DNA of 64,000 nt from Xenophilus sp. E41 (lineage in GTDB: Bacteria; Pseudomonadota; Gammaproteobacteria; Burkholderiales; Burkholderiaceae_C): assembly GCF_003671765.1 (NCBI RefSeq), contig NZ_QPIB01000008.1, forward strand, positions 445,224 through 509,223, in the 5' to 3' direction. Below, in pieces: positions 44,318-55,957 of this stretch. Positions within the stretch are counted from its first letter, which is position 1, and every line of letters starts with the position of its first letter. Below the pieces are notes generated by a model, which was not told the origin of the DNA, did no database searches, and worked only from the letters and a program-made list of their open reading frames with translations. The translations under genes and the position numbers were made by a program.

Positions 44318-45730
44318 TCAGCGGAAGAAGATGAAGGTGACCGCCACGAAGAGCGGCACGAGGATGGCACCGGACCAGGCCATGTAGCCGAAGAAGCTGG
44401 GCATCTTCACGCCGCGGTCCTCGGCGATGGCCTTGACCATCAGGTTGGGCGCGTTGCCGATGTAGCTGTTGGCGCCCATGAACACCGCGCCCGCCGAGAT
44501 GGCGGCCAGGGTGCTGGCGTAGGTCGTCATGAGCGCGGCCGGATCGCCGCCCGCGGTGTTGAAGAACACCAGGTAGGTCGGTGCGTTGTCGAGGAAGGAG
44601 CTCAGGATGCCGGTGGCCCAGAAATACATCGCCGGGTCGGGCTGGCCGTCGGGCCGCGTGACGGCCGCGACGATGGCGCCGAAAGGCCCGTTCACGCCGG
44701 CCTTGAGCATGGCGATCACCGGCACGATGGTGAGGAAGATGCCGGCGAAGAGCTTGGCCACCTCGGCCATCGGGCCCCAGCCGAACTGGTTGTCGGCGTG
44801 CACCTGCGGCGCGGTGAGCTTCAGCGAGAGCAGCGTGACGCCGACGAGGCCGATGTCGCGCACCAGGCCCGGCAGCCCGACCGGCGTGCCGAACACGTCG
44901 AAGCTCAGGTCGGACTTCCACACGCCGCTCAGCAGCACCAGCACCACGATGGCGGCCAGCAGGGCGAAGTTGGCGGCGCCCTCGAAGCGGATGCCGCGGG
45001 TGTCGGGCGTGGGGTCGACGGGCAGCACGCCCTCCTTGCGGTAGTAGTGGCGATCGACGATGTAGAACAGCGCGAGCAGCACCGCCAGGCTGAAGAGCGT
45101 GTCGGGCAGGATGTTCAGCAGCGTCCAGAAGAAGTCCACGCCCTTGAGGAAGCCCAGGAACAGCGGCGGATCGCCCAGCGGCGTGAGCGAGCCGCCGATG
45201 TTCGAGACGATGAAGATGAAGAACACGACCACGTGCGCCTTGTGCACGCGGTTGTCGTTGGCGCGGATCAGCGGGCGGATCAGCAGCATCGAGGCGCCGG
45301 TGGTGCCCATGACGCTGGCCAGCGCGGCGCCGATGGAGAGGATCGCGGTGTTGAGCCCCGGCGCCCCGTGCAGGTTGCCGCGGATGTGGATGCCGCCCGC
45401 GACGGTGAACAGCGCCGTCAGCAGGATGATGAAGGGGATGTACTCCGCCGCCAGCGCGTGCACGAGCTGGCTGCCGGCCATGGGCAGGCCATACACCGCC
45501 GCGAACGGGACCAGGAAGGCCAGGGCCCAGGCCGCCGCGACCTTGCCGAAGTGGTGGTGCCAGAAGGAAGGCGCAAGCAGCGGCATGAGCGCGATCGACA
45601 GCAGGATGCCGGCGAAGGGCACGCCCCACCAGGGCGAGAGCCGGGCGCCGTCGAACTCGGCGGCATGGGCGACGGCAGGCAACAGCGCGGGCAGCAGCAG
45701 GCCCGCCAGGAGGCGAAGGGCGGGTTTCAT
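44318..45730 (-). CDS. NhaD-like sodium:proton antiporter
   Basis: A 470-residue ion-transporter-superfamily protein with about twelve to thirteen membrane helices. A cleavable-looking N-terminal signal helix (AGLLLPALLPAVAHA) is unusual but seen in NhaD members. Characteristic segments are SVMGTTGASMLLIRPLIRAN, SNIGGSLTPLGDPPLFLGFL and GILSSFLDNAPTYLVFFN, with half-helix GDPP and DNAPT motifs. A more upstream ATG (45772), two bases after the pncB stop, is possible. It lies in a pncB-antiporter-reductase operon. Confidence 0.9.
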   Translation of the reverse strand: MKPALRLLAGLLLPALLPAVAHAAEFDGARLSPWWGVPFAGILLSIALMPLLAPSFWHHHFGKVAAAWALAFLVPFAAVYGLPMAGSQLVHALAAEYIPFIILLTALFTVAGGIHIRGNLHGAPGLNTAILSIGAALASVMGTTGASMLLIRPLIRANDNRVHKAHVVVFFIFIVSNIGGSLTPLGDPPLFLGFLKGVDFFWTLLNILPDTLFSLAVLLALFYIVDRHYYRKEGVLPVDPTPDTRGIRFEGAANFALLAAIVVLVLLSGVWKSDLSFDVFGTPVGLPGLVRDIGLVGVTLLSLKLTAPQVHADNQFGWGPMAEVAKLFAGIFLTIVPVIAMLKAGVNGPFGAIVAAVTRPDGQPDPAMYFWATGILSSFLDNAPTYLVFFNTAGGDPAALMTTYASTLAAISAGAVFMGANSYIGNAPNLMVKAIAEDRGVKMPSFFGYMAWSGAILVPLFVAVTFIFFR

Positions 45731-45774
45731 CGGGTGGGTCGACGCGGTGGGGGGCAAGGTCGGCAGCCGCATCG

Positions 45775-46989
45775 TCACGCCGCGGGCTGCTCGATCTCGA
45801 ACACCTGGCGCAGGTAGGCCAGGTATTTCTCGTCGTCGCACATGCCCTTGCCGGGCGTGTCCGACAGCTTGGCCACCGGCTGGTCGTTGCAGCGGACCAT
45901 CTTGATGACGATCTGCAGCGGCTCGTAACCCAGGTCGTTCGTCAGGTTCGTGCCGATGCCGAAGGCCAGCTGGCAGCGGCCGCGGAACTGCTGGTAGAGC
46001 TCGATGGTGCGCGGCACCGTGAGTCCGTCGCTGAAGATCAGCGTCTTGGTCCGCGGGTCGACGCGGTTGGCGATGTAGTGCGCGATCATGCGCTCGCCCC
46101 AGTTGAAGGGGTCGCCGCTGTCGTGGCGCGAGCCGTCGAAGAGCTTGCAGAAGTACAGGTCGAAGTCGCGCAGGAAGGCGCTCATGCCGTACACGTCGGA
46201 CAGCGCGATGCCCAGGTCGCCCCGGTATTCGCGGGCCCACATCTCGAAGCCGAAGATCTGGCTGTCGCGCAGTCTCGGGCCCAGGGCCTGGCAGGCCTGC
46301 AGGTACTCGTGCGCCATGGTGCCCAGCGGGATCAGGCCCAGCTTCATCGCGTACAGCACGTTGCTGGTGCCCGCGAGCTGGGGCTGCGCCGCGGCGCCGG
46401 GCACCGGCCGCGGCTGCACGGCGCCGAGCTGGCTGGTGAGCGTGCGTAGCACTTCCTCGTGCCATTGCGTGGAAAAGCGGCGGCGCGTGCCGTAGTCGGC
46501 GATCTTCAGGTCGGACAGGCCGTCGGCCTGCAGCAGCGCGATCTTCTCGTCGAGCCGGCGGCGGCCCTCGGCGAAGTCGGGCCGGCGCTGGGTGTTGCGG
46601 AAATAGACCTCGTTGACGATGGCCAGCACCGGGATCTCGAACAGGATCGTGTGCAGCCAGGGCCCGCGGATGCTGATGTCGAGCTCGCCCGTGTCCTTGG
46701 GCGTGATGTCGATGTACTTCTCGTTGAGCTGGAAGAGGCCGAGGAAGTCGACGAAGTCGCTCTTGATGAAGCGCATGGAGCGCAGGTAGGCGAGCTCGGG
46801 CTCCTTGAACTTCAGGGAGCACAGCGCCCGCACCTCCTCGCGGATCTCGTTGGCGAACTGCGCCAGGTCGACCCCCACGTTGCGGCACTTGAAGCGGTAT
46901 TCGACGCGTGCGCCGGGGAAGTGGTGCAGCACCACCTGCATCATCGTGAACTTGTACAGATCGGTGTCGAGAAGGCTCTGGATGATCAT
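45775..46989 (-). CDS. pncB: nicotinate phosphoribosyltransferase
   Basis: A 404-residue NAD-salvage enzyme joining nicotinate and PRPP in an ATP-stimulated reaction. The N-terminus [20 protein letters not shown] is diagnostic. Others are [18 protein letters not shown], the catalytic His segment [18 protein letters not shown], and [20 protein letters not shown] near the C-terminus. The start at 46989 is chosen by family identity over an in-frame ATG eleven codons upstream. Confidence 0.95.
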   Translation of the reverse strand: MIIQSLLDTDLYKFTMMQVVLHHFPGARVEYRFKCRNVGVDLAQFANEIREEVRALCSLKFKEPELAYLRSMRFIKSDFVDFLGLFQLNEKYIDITPKDTGELDISIRGPWLHTILFEIPVLAIVNEVYFRNTQRRPDFAEGRRRLDEKIALLQADGLSDLKIADYGTRRRFSTQWHEEVLRTLTSQLGAVQPRPVPGAAAQPQLAGTSNVLYAMKLGLIPLGTMAHEYLQACQALGPRLRDSQIFGFEMWAREYRGDLGIALSDVYGMSAFLRDFDLYFCKLFDGSRHDSGDPFNWGERMIAHYIANRVDPRTKTLIFSDGLTVPRTIELYQQFRGRCQLAFGIGTNLTNDLGYEPLQIVIKMVRCNDQPVAKLSDTPGKGMCDDEKYLAYLRQVFEIEQPAA

Positions 46990-47196
46990 GGTGCGCGCGC
47001 AGGCCGCTTGTCTCGGCGGCACAGGGGTTCAAGAGAGGGGGACAGGGGCGTGCGCCCGATTATCACGGGGCCCGTCGGCCTCTGCCTACGGGCCGTCCCC
47101 GGGGCGTCCTACCGCCTGGGAAAGGGGCGTGCCGGACAGTGCTGGCACGGCGGCGACGAAGACCGCCGGACACCTGTTCAAGCAAAGGAGTTCGAC

Positions 47197-47430
47197 ATGA
47201 ACAAAGACACCATCGAAGGCAACTGGAAGCAGCTCAAGGGCAAGGTCAAGGAACAGTGGGGCAAGCTGACCGACGACGACTTCGACGTCATCGCGGGCAA
47301 GCGCGACCAGCTGCTGGGCCGCATCCAGGAACGCCACGGCATCAGCAAGGACGAAGCCGAGAAGCAGGTCAAGCAGTGGGAAAGCGCCGAAGGCCGCACC
47401 CCTGCCGCTCTCTGGTTCGAGAAGTACTGA
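47197..47430 (+). CDS. CsbD-family stress protein
   Basis: A 77-residue hydrophilic protein: MNKDTIEGNWKQLKGKVKEQ, WGKLTDDDFDVIAGKRDQLL, then RIQERHGISKDEAEKQV. CsbD proteins are small, abundant stress proteins of unknown mechanism, often under general-stress control. AAAGGAG seven bases upstream. It is followed after 74 bases by another small stress-like periplasmic protein, suggesting one transcript. No sigma-S gene is seen in the usual place in this window. Confidence 0.93.
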   Translation: MNKDTIEGNWKQLKGKVKEQWGKLTDDDFDVIAGKRDQLLGRIQERHGISKDEAEKQVKQWESAEGRTPAALWFEKY

Positions 47431-47504
47431 GCACGCCGCCGGTACCGATCACCCCGCTCCATCCATACCCCAACACCCACCAAGAACCTCAGGAGATCCG
47501 ATCC

Positions 47505-47906
47505 ATGAAAAAGCACCTGTTGATGATGGCCATTGCGTCCACCTGCTTCATCGGCGTTCATGCCAGCGCCATGACCAGCGACGAGTACAAGGCCGGCAAG
47601 GACAAGATCGAAGCCGACTACAAGGCCGCCAAGGCCCAGTGCGACACGCTCAAGGACAACGCCAAGGACGTGTGCGAGAAGGAAGCCAAGGGCAAGGAGA
47701 ACGTTGCCAAGGCCGAGCTCGAGCAGCAGTACAAGCCCAGCGCCTCGCACCAGCGCAAGGTCGCCGAAGAGAAGGTGAAGGCCGACTATGAAGTCGCGAA
47801 GGAAAAGTGCGACGACATGAAGGGCGACGCCAAGAACGCTTGCGTCAAGGAAGCCAAGGCCATGGAGGCCAAGGGCAAGGCCGACATCAAGGCGATGAAG
47901 ATGTGA
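47505..47906 (+). CDS. small periplasmic protein with duplicated Cys/Lys repeats
   Basis: A 133-residue secreted protein. The signal peptide ends near residue 22 (STCFIGVHASA). The mature part is helical, Lys/Ala-rich and contains two like units: DYKAAKAQCDTLKDNAKDVC and DYEVAKEKCDDMKGDAKNAC. Each unit has a Cys pair spaced 11 apart, which could form a disulfide clamping a helical hairpin. Such proteins are often labelled TolA-like, but that is only composition. Function unknown; it is probably stress-related given its CsbD neighbour. Confidence 0.75.
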   Translation: MKKHLLMMAIASTCFIGVHASAMTSDEYKAGKDKIEADYKAAKAQCDTLKDNAKDVCEKEAKGKENVAKAELEQQYKPSASHQRKVAEEKVKADYEVAKEKCDDMKGDAKNACVKEAKAMEAKGKADIKAMKM

Positions 47907-47930
47907 TCAGGCCTGCGGGCTTGACCGACA

Positions 47931-47957
47931 ACGGCGCCTTCGGGCGCCGTTTTTCTT
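47931..47957 (+). terminator. terminator after the small periplasmic gene
   Basis: ACGGCGCC and GGCGCCGT pair around TTCG, followed by TTTTTCTTT. Confidence 0.9.
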
Positions 47958-47960
47958 TGC

Positions 47961-48410
47961 TCAGCCGGCCGCGCCGACCTTGAGCGGGCCGATCACGCGC
48001 AGCAGGGCCTCGGGCAGCGGCACCGGCCGCTGGGTGGCGCGGTCGACGTACACGTGGACGAAGTGTCCCTGCGCCGCGGCCGTGGGCGCCCCCTGCGCGA
48101 AGAGCCCGATCTCGTAGCGCACGCTCGAACTGCCCACGTGCGCCACGCGGATGCCCGCCTCCACCGTCTGCGGAAAGGCCAGGGGCGCAAAGTAGTTGCA
48201 CTGCGTCTCGACCACGAAGCCGATGGTGCTGCCCTGGTGGATGTCGAGCGCGCCCTCCTCGATCAGCAGGGCATTCACCGCCGTGTCGAACCAGCTGTAG
48301 TACACGACGTTGTTGACGTGGCCGTAGAGGTCGTTGTCCATCCAGCGGGTCGGGATCGCGCGGAAAGCGCGGTAGCTGCTGCGAGGCTGGGGCGAGGGGC
48401 GGCTGCTCAT
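47961..48410 (-). CDS. acyl-CoA thioesterase (hotdog fold)
   Basis: A 149-residue 4-hydroxybenzoyl-CoA-thioesterase-type protein. The catalytic motif is seen in TRWMDNDLYGHVNNVVYYSW, where the Asp and the following His-Val-Asn-Asn define this group. TQCNYFAPLAFPQTVEAGIR follows. The substrate is probably a medium or long acyl-CoA, not determined. Start 48410 gives the family length. It is divergent from the phasin gene across 221 bases. Confidence 0.9.
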   Translation of the reverse strand: MSSRPSPQPRSSYRAFRAIPTRWMDNDLYGHVNNVVYYSWFDTAVNALLIEEGALDIHQGSTIGFVVETQCNYFAPLAFPQTVEAGIRVAHVGSSSVRYEIGLFAQGAPTAAAQGHFVHVYVDRATQRPVPLPEALLRVIGPLKVGAAG

Positions 48411-48502
48411 GGTGGGGCGGCATTCTGCCAGCCGCCATGGGTGCGGCCTGTCGCGTGCGAATCGGCGGGCCGGACCCCGAGTTAGGTGGCGGCCCCTAAA
48501 TT

Positions 48503-48585
48503 TGCTGCATTGCAACAAAAAGAGCTTGAAGTGCCGGGTGCGCGCTGCCATACTTCGTTCCATGCTGCACCGCAACAAAAAGAGC
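48503..48585. promoter_or_regulatory. two 23-bp direct repeats upstream of phaP (candidate PhaR sites)
   Basis: TGCTGCATTGCAACAAAAAG (48503 on) and TGCTGCACCGCAACAAAAAG (48563 on), each followed by AGC, differ at only two positions and start exactly 60 bases apart. Each holds a TGC-N3/4-GCA palindrome, the type bound by the PHA regulator PhaR. They lie 47 and 107 bases before the phaP start. Confidence 0.6.
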
Positions 48586-48631
48586 AGCACCCGTTCACCC
48601 TCTCTTTTTGACCCCTTCTCTGGAGCTCACC

Positions 48632-49183
48632 ATGGCACTCACCGCTGACCAACTGATCGCTGCCCACAAGGCCAACGTCGAAGCCCTCTTCGGCCTCACC
48701 ACCAAGGCTTTCGAAGGCGTCGAGAAGATCGTCGAACTGAACGTTCAGGCCTCCAAGGCCGCCCTGAGCGAAGCCGCCGGCACCACGCAAGCGCTGCTGA
48801 GCGCCAAGGACGCGCAAGAGCTGCTGACGCTGCAAGCCAGCCTGATGCAGCCGATCGCCGAGAAGACCGCTGCCTACAGCCGTCACCTGTACGAAATCGC
48901 CCAGGGCACCAGCGCCGAGTTCACCAAGGCTTTCGAAGCCAAGGCGTCCGAAGCCCAGCAAGCCTTCGTCGGCCTGGTCGACAGCGCTGCCAAGAACGCA
49001 CCCGCCGGCTCCGAAACCGCCGTCGCCATGATGAAGAGCGCCGTGGCAGCCGCCAACAACGCGTTCGAGTCGGTGCAAAAGGCCGTGAAGCAGGCCAGCG
49101 ACGTCGCCGAAGCCAACTTCAACGCCGTGTCGGCCCAGGCGGTCAACGCCGCCAAGACCGCCACCGCCAAGGCCAAGCGCTGA
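48632..49183 (+). CDS. phaP: phasin (PHA granule-associated protein)
   Basis: A 183-residue Ala-rich helical protein coating polyhydroxyalkanoate granules. The phasin_2 pattern is clear: [40 protein letters not shown], then [20 protein letters not shown]. Size and composition match beta-proteobacterial PhaP. Two direct repeats upstream suggest control by PhaR. A strong terminator follows, so the gene is monocistronic. Confidence 0.95.
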   Translation: MALTADQLIAAHKANVEALFGLTTKAFEGVEKIVELNVQASKAALSEAAGTTQALLSAKDAQELLTLQASLMQPIAEKTAAYSRHLYEIAQGTSAEFTKAFEAKASEAQQAFVGLVDSAAKNAPAGSETAVAMMKSAVAAANNAFESVQKAVKQASDVAEANFNAVSAQAVNAAKTATAKAKR

Positions 49184-49283
49184 TCGGGCTGCCGGGCCTG
49201 GCGCCCGGCCGCCAATCGATCCGGGTGCGCTCGCTGCGTCACCCCCACAAGTTGTCTCCTTGGGTTCCTCTGGACCCAATTCA

Positions 49284-49313
49284 GGCCCCGTCATCGCGAC
49301 GGGGCTTTTTTTT
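49284..49313 (+). terminator. phaP terminator
   Basis: GCCCCGTC and GACGGGGC pair around a 5-base loop, followed by a run of eight to nine T. Confidence 0.92.
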
Positions 49314-49370
49314 CGCCCGAACGGGCCCGCCTATCATTGGCGGCTTCCCATTCACAGCGAGACATTCACC

Positions 49371-50129
49371 ATGCAGATCGAGGGCAAGGTTTTCATCGTC
49401 ACGGGCGGCGCTTCGGGCCTGGGTGAGGGCACGGCCCGCATGCTGGCTGAGCAGGGCGGCAAGGTCGTCATCGCCGACATGCAGGCCGACAAGGGCCAGG
49501 CGGTCGCCCAGGAGATCGGCGGCGTGTTCGTGAAGTGCGACGTGAGCCAGGAGGCCGACGGCCAGGCCGCCGTCGAGGCGGCGCTCAAGCTGGGCAAGCT
49601 GGTCGGCCTGGTGAACTGCGCCGGCATCGCGCCTGCCGAAAAGACCGTGGGCAAGAACGGCCCGCACGCGCTGGCCGTGTTCAGCAAGACCGTGACGGTC
49701 AACCTCATCGGCAGCTTCAACATGATCCGCCTGGCGGCCGACGCCATGGCGAAGAACGAGCCCGAGCCCACCGGCGAGCGCGGCGTGCTGATCAGCACCG
49801 CCTCGGTCGCGGCCTACGACGGCCAGATCGGCCAGGCCGCGTACAGCGCGAGCAAGGGCGGCGTGGTGGGCATGACGCTGCCCATCGCCCGCGACCTGGC
49901 GCGCAGCGGCATCCGGAACATGACCATCGCTCCCGGCATCTTCGGCACGCCGATGCTCTTCGGCATGCCGCAGGAGGTGCAAGACGCACTCGCCGCCAGC
50001 GTCCCCTTCCCCTCGCGCCTGGGCACGCCGCAGGACTACGCGAAGCTGGCGAAGCACATCATCGAGAACGACATGCTCAACGGCGAAGTGATCCGCCTGG
50101 ACGGTGCGATCCGCCTTGCACCGCGCTGA
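49371..50129 (+). CDS. SDR oxidoreductase, 3-hydroxyacyl-CoA dehydrogenase type 2-like
   Basis: A 252-residue short-chain dehydrogenase. The cofactor motif is TGGASGLG (residues 11-18), with Asp36 after the second strand favouring NAD. Ser145, Tyr158 and Lys162 form the catalytic set ([20 protein letters not shown]). The sequence [16 protein letters not shown] ... [20 protein letters not shown] is typical of HSD10/3-hydroxy-2-methylbutyryl-CoA dehydrogenases. It probably acts in branched-chain or fatty acyl-CoA oxidation. Confidence 0.9.
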   Translation: MQIEGKVFIVTGGASGLGEGTARMLAEQGGKVVIADMQADKGQAVAQEIGGVFVKCDVSQEADGQAAVEAALKLGKLVGLVNCAGIAPAEKTVGKNGPHALAVFSKTVTVNLIGSFNMIRLAADAMAKNEPEPTGERGVLISTASVAAYDGQIGQAAYSASKGGVVGMTLPIARDLARSGIRNMTIAPGIFGTPMLFGMPQEVQDALAASVPFPSRLGTPQDYAKLAKHIIENDMLNGEVIRLDGAIRLAPR

Positions 50130-50147
50130 GCGCCGGCCCGGCGTTCT

Positions 50148-50206
50148 GCTACGGTTTTGATAGCTGCCCGCGCCCGTGCCGCGGGCGCTACAAGCCTTTT
50201 TTGCTC
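50148..50206 (-). repeat. dispersed palindromic repeat, copy 7, overlapping a gene end
   Basis: On the minus strand: AAAAAAGGCTTGTAGCGCCC, hairpin, GGGCAGCTATCAAAACCGTAGC. Its first bases supply the last codons (SKKGL and stop) of the YihY-like gene. Confidence 0.75.
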
Positions 50207-51105
50207 AGGAAACTGCGGCGCTCCAGCCGCTCGTGGCGCGCGATCACCTGGGCGCCGAAGAGCACCAGCGTGGCCGCGATCTCCAGGCTCAGCAGCACCA
50301 CGATGGCGGTCGTCAGCGAGCCATAGACGACGTTGACCTGCGACAGCGTCGAGAAGTACCACACCAGCACCCGGCGCGTGAGCTCCCACAGCAGCGCCGC
50401 CGTCACGCCGCCGATCAGCGCATGCCGGAAGGACAGGCGCCCGACCGGCATCACGAGGTACAGCGACGTGAGCATGAAGATCTCGCCCGTGAGCCCGACC
50501 AGGTACAGCAGCACGCCCGACACCCCGCTGAGCGACCAACTGCGACCGAACAGGTCGACCTGCTCCTGCCCGATCAGCTGCAGCGCGCCCGACACCAGCG
50601 TGACCAGCAGCAGCCCGAAGCACAGGCACAGGATGTAGAGGTAGGGCATGACCACCGACACCAGCACATGCCGCCCGTGCGTCGCCTTGCGGTGGTGGAA
50701 GATCACCGCCATGGCGCTCTCCAGCACGGTGAAGGCCAGCGAGCTGAAGAAGATCATGGTCACCAGCAGCACCGGCCCCATCAGGTCGCGGTGGTCGAGG
50801 AAATTGGCCAGCTCGCGCACCATCGCGGCCGACTGCCCCGGCAGCAGCCAGCCCAGGTAGCGGCCGATGGTGGACAGCAGGAGGTCCTGCGGCAGCACGT
50901 GCGACAGCACGATCACCGACAGGATCAGGAGCGGCACGATCGACAGCAGCGCGTAGTAGGCCACGGCGCCGGCCAGCAGCAGCCCCTGGTTGGCGCGGAA
51001 CTCCTTGAGCGCCTGCCACATGAAGCCCGGCGGGTTGCGCCAGAGGGTGGCCCCGTCCGCGGCGGCGGGCGGGGGCGCGTCGGTGGGCAGCAGGGGCTCG
51101 GCCAT
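50188..51105 (-). CDS. YihY/BrkB-family inner-membrane protein
   Basis: A 305-residue protein with six membrane helices. Family features: WQALKEFRANQGLLLAGAVA, YYALLSIVPLLILSVIVLSH, and VNVVYGSLTTAIVVLLSLE in the last helix region. It was once annotated as ribonuclease BN, which is now considered wrong. Its role is unknown, possibly lipid or small-molecule transport. The C-terminal SKKGL and the stop codon are supplied by repeat copy 7. Start 51105 is preferred to an upstream in-frame start. Confidence 0.9.
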   Translation of the reverse strand: MAEPLLPTDAPPPAAADGATLWRNPPGFMWQALKEFRANQGLLLAGAVAYYALLSIVPLLILSVIVLSHVLPQDLLLSTIGRYLGWLLPGQSAAMVRELANFLDHRDLMGPVLLVTMIFFSSLAFTVLESAMAVIFHHRKATHGRHVLVSVVMPYLYILCLCFGLLLVTLVSGALQLIGQEQVDLFGRSWSLSGVSGVLLYLVGLTGEIFMLTSLYLVMPVGRLSFRHALIGGVTAALLWELTRRVLVWYFSTLSQVNVVYGSLTTAIVVLLSLEIAATLVLFGAQVIARHERLERRSFLSKKGL

Positions 51106-51205
51106 GGTGTGGGGCAGTATGCCGTCGGCGGAACGCACGGCAGCGTAGGAGAGGCTTGCGTATCATCGGTCGCTCCCCTGCCCCGCCTGCCTCATCCGCG
51201 CCGCC

Positions 51206-53122
51206 ATGGCGATTCCCCCCTCTTTCATCCAGGAGCTCATCGCCCGCGCCGACATCGTCGAGATCGTCGGCCGCTACGTGCAGCTCAAGAAGGGCGGCGC
51301 CAACTTCATGGGGCTGTGCCCCTTCCATGGCGAGAAGTCGCCCTCCTTCTCGGTCAGCCCGACCAAGCAGTTCTATCACTGCTTCGGCTGCGGGGCGCAC
51401 GGCAATGCGATCGGCTTCCTCATGGAGCACGGCGGCATGGGCTTTCGCGAAGCGGTGCAGGACCTGGCCGGCCAGTACGGGCTGGAGGTGCCGGAGGACG
51501 ATGCCTCGCCGGCCGAGCGCGAACGCGCCGCGGCGCAGCGACAGAAGCAGGCCACGCTGAGCGACGTGCTGGAGAAGGCCGGCGAGGCCTACCGCAAGCT
51601 GCTGCGCCAGTCGCCGCGCGCGATCGAATACTTCAAGGGCCGCGGGGTGTCGGGCGAAGTCGCCAAGGCCTTCGGGCTGGGCTACGCGCCCGAGGGCTGG
51701 CGCACGCTGGCCAGCGTGTTCCCCGACTACGCCGACCCGCTGCTGGCCGAAAGCGGCCTGGTCATCGTCGGAGAGGACGGGGAAGACAAGCGCTACGACC
51801 GCTTCCGCGACCGGGTCATGTTCCCCATCCGCAACGTCAAGGGCGAGTGCATCGGCTTCGGCGGCCGGGTGCTGGGCGACGAGAAGCCCAAGTACCTCAA
51901 CTCGCCCGAGACCCCGGTCTTCAGCAAGGGGCGCGAACTCTACGGCCTGTTCGAGGCCCGCGCCGCGCTGCGCGACAAGGGTTACGCGCTCGTCACCGAG
52001 GGCTACATGGACGTGGTGGCGCTGGCCCAGCTGGGCTTCGCCAACGCCGTGGCCACGCTGGGTACCGCCTGCACGCCGGAGCACGTGCAGAAGCTGTTCC
52101 GATTCACCGACGCGGTGGTGTTCAGCTTCGACGGCGACGCCGCCGGCCGCCGTGCCGCGCGCAAGGCGCTGGACGCCGCCCTGCCCTTCGCCACCGACGT
52201 GCGCAGCGTCAAGTTCCTGTTCCTGCCGGCCGAGCACGACCCCGACAGCTTCATCCGCGAGCACGGCGCCGAGGCCTTCGCGCGCTTCGTGGCCGAGGCG
52301 ACGCCGCTGTCGCGCTTCATGGTCGAGGCCGCGCGCGAGGGCTGCGACCTGGGCACGGCCGAGGGGCGCGCTCACATGGCGGCCAACGCGCGGCCGCTGT
52401 GGAGCGCGCTGCCCGACGGCACGCTCAAGCGGCAGATGCTGGGTGAGCTGGCCGAACTGATCCAGCTCGACAGCCGCGGGCTGGGCGGGCTGTGGGCCGC
52501 GGCACCGGCACCGCGGGCCGCCCCACGGAGCGAAGAGCGCTATCAAAACGAGAGCTGGTCGCGCCCGGATGACGCGCCTTTCGAGCCTTTTTCGCCTCAG
52601 GAAGGGCGCCGCGGCGGCCGTTCGTCGCGCCGTGGACCGCCGCCGGCCCGTGGCCGCAGCCAGCCGCTCTCGCGGGCCGACGTCGCCGTGCGGCTGCTGC
52701 TGTCGCAGCCGGCCGAGTGGGACGCCTTGTCGCACGAGCTGCATGCGCTGCTGTGCGAGTTGCCCGGGGAACACGGCGAGTTCTTCACCTGGTTCGACAG
52801 CCAGGTGCACGAACACGGCATCCTGCCCTGGGCGGCCTTGCGCGAAGGCATGCGCGGCCTCAACTTCGAAGCCCTGGTCGATCGGCTGATGGCGCCGTCG
52901 ACCGCTGCCGGGCCCGAGGCGGAAGCGGCCGCGCCCGCCGACGTGGCGGCGGAATTGCGCAACGTGCTGGACTTCATGCTGGACGAGCACCTGAAGGCCC
53001 AGCAGACGGCCGTGCTCGCCACCGTGGGCAGCGACCCGCAGGCCCTGGAGCGCTACAAGGCGCTGGAGCGCCGCCGGCTGGAGTTGCGCCAGCGCCTGGC
53101 GCGCAGCCGCTACACCGGTTGA
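51206..53122 (+). CDS. dnaG: DNA primase
   Basis: A 638-residue primase making RNA primers at the replication fork. The N-terminal CHC2 zinc finger is FMGLCPFHGEKSPSFSV with HCFGCGAHGNAIGF. The catalytic core contains GFGGRVLGDEKPKYLNSPET, TOPRIM acid residues (LVTEGYMDVVALAQLGF, VFSFDGDAAGRRAARKA). The C-terminal domain binds DnaB. The linker (about 425-480) is low in complexity, and residues 445-464 (RYQNESWSRPDDAPFEPFSP) are encoded by repeat copy 8. It precedes rpoD, the usual dnaG-rpoD order. Confidence 0.96.
   Translation: MAIPPSFIQELIARADIVEIVGRYVQLKKGGANFMGLCPFHGEKSPSFSVSPTKQFYHCFGCGAHGNAIGFLMEHGGMGFREAVQDLAGQYGLEVPEDDASPAERERAAAQRQKQATLSDVLEKAGEAYRKLLRQSPRAIEYFKGRGVSGEVAKAFGLGYAPEGWRTLASVFPDYADPLLAESGLVIVGEDGEDKRYDRFRDRVMFPIRNVKGECIGFGGRVLGDEKPKYLNSPETPVFSKGRELYGLFEARAALRDKGYALVTEGYMDVVALAQLGFANAVATLGTACTPEHVQKLFRFTDAVVFSFDGDAAGRRAARKALDAALPFATDVRSVKFLFLPAEHDPDSFIREHGAEAFARFVAEATPLSRFMVEAAREGCDLGTAEGRAHMAANARPLWSALPDGTLKRQMLGELAELIQLDSRGLGGLWAAAPAPRAAPRSEERYQNESWSRPDDAPFEPFSPQEGRRGGRSSRRGPPPARGRSQPLSRADVAVRLLLSQPAEWDALSHELHALLCELPGEHGEFFTWFDSQVHEHGILPWAALREGMRGLNFEALVDRLMAPSTAAGPEAEAAAPADVAAELRNVLDFMLDEHLKAQQTAVLATVGSDPQALERYKALERRRLELRQRLARSRYTG
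52539..52596 (-). repeat. dispersed palindromic repeat, copy 8, inside dnaG
   Basis: On the minus strand: AAAAAGGCTCGAAAGGCGCG, hairpin, CCAGCTCTCGTTTTGATAGC. It lies entirely in the linker-coding part of dnaG and is read in frame. Confidence 0.7.
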
Positions 53123-53476
53123 TGGACGCGGCGCGGCGACCAGGTGCTTGAAAAAGCGGCATCGCGGTATAATGTAAGGCTTCGCATCACGCGAATCAGG
53201 CAAGAGCGACAGCGGCACCTCCGGGCCGGCCCGGCATCCAAGCACGGATGCAGCATCCCACCAGCAGGATCAGGGCCCCTTCCGTCCCCGGGCGGAAGGA
53301 CCACCGCAAGGACCGCACACCAAATGTTCGCCCGCACATCTTGCCGCGGAAGACGCCTTGCAGCTTTTTGCCTGCCAGGAGCCTTCCGGCTATCGATTTC
53401 CGTCTGCCCCGCGCCGGGCTTTCGCCATTGGCGCCTGTGTTTCCGCTCGTCCGTCGTTCTTGATTCATGAGGTCTT
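53123..53476 (+). other. rpoD leader region
   Basis: 354 bases without a gene. A consensus -10 box TATAAT lies at 53168-53173; the only -35-like TTGAAA (53148-53153) is 14 bases away, which is short. About 300 bases of GC-rich leader follow. No known riboswitch or convincing small gene was seen. The leader length suggests post-transcriptional control, which is inference. Confidence 0.5.
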
Positions 53477-55849
<2,373 letters not shown>

Positions 55850-55872
55850 CCCGCAGCTGCGTTGCGGCACCC

Positions 55873-55905
55873 AAAAAAAAGCGCCCCTCGGGGCGCTTTT
55901 TCTTT
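55873..55905. terminator. rpoD terminator, bidirectional
   Basis: AAAGCGCCCC and GGGGCGCTTT pair around TC, followed by TTCTTT; the minus strand has an eight-base T run. It also serves the convergent frameshifted gene. Confidence 0.92.
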
Positions 55906-55957
55906 GTCGGGCCGGGTCGACACCTGGCGGCGCGTGGCCGATGAGGGCCGATGCGAT

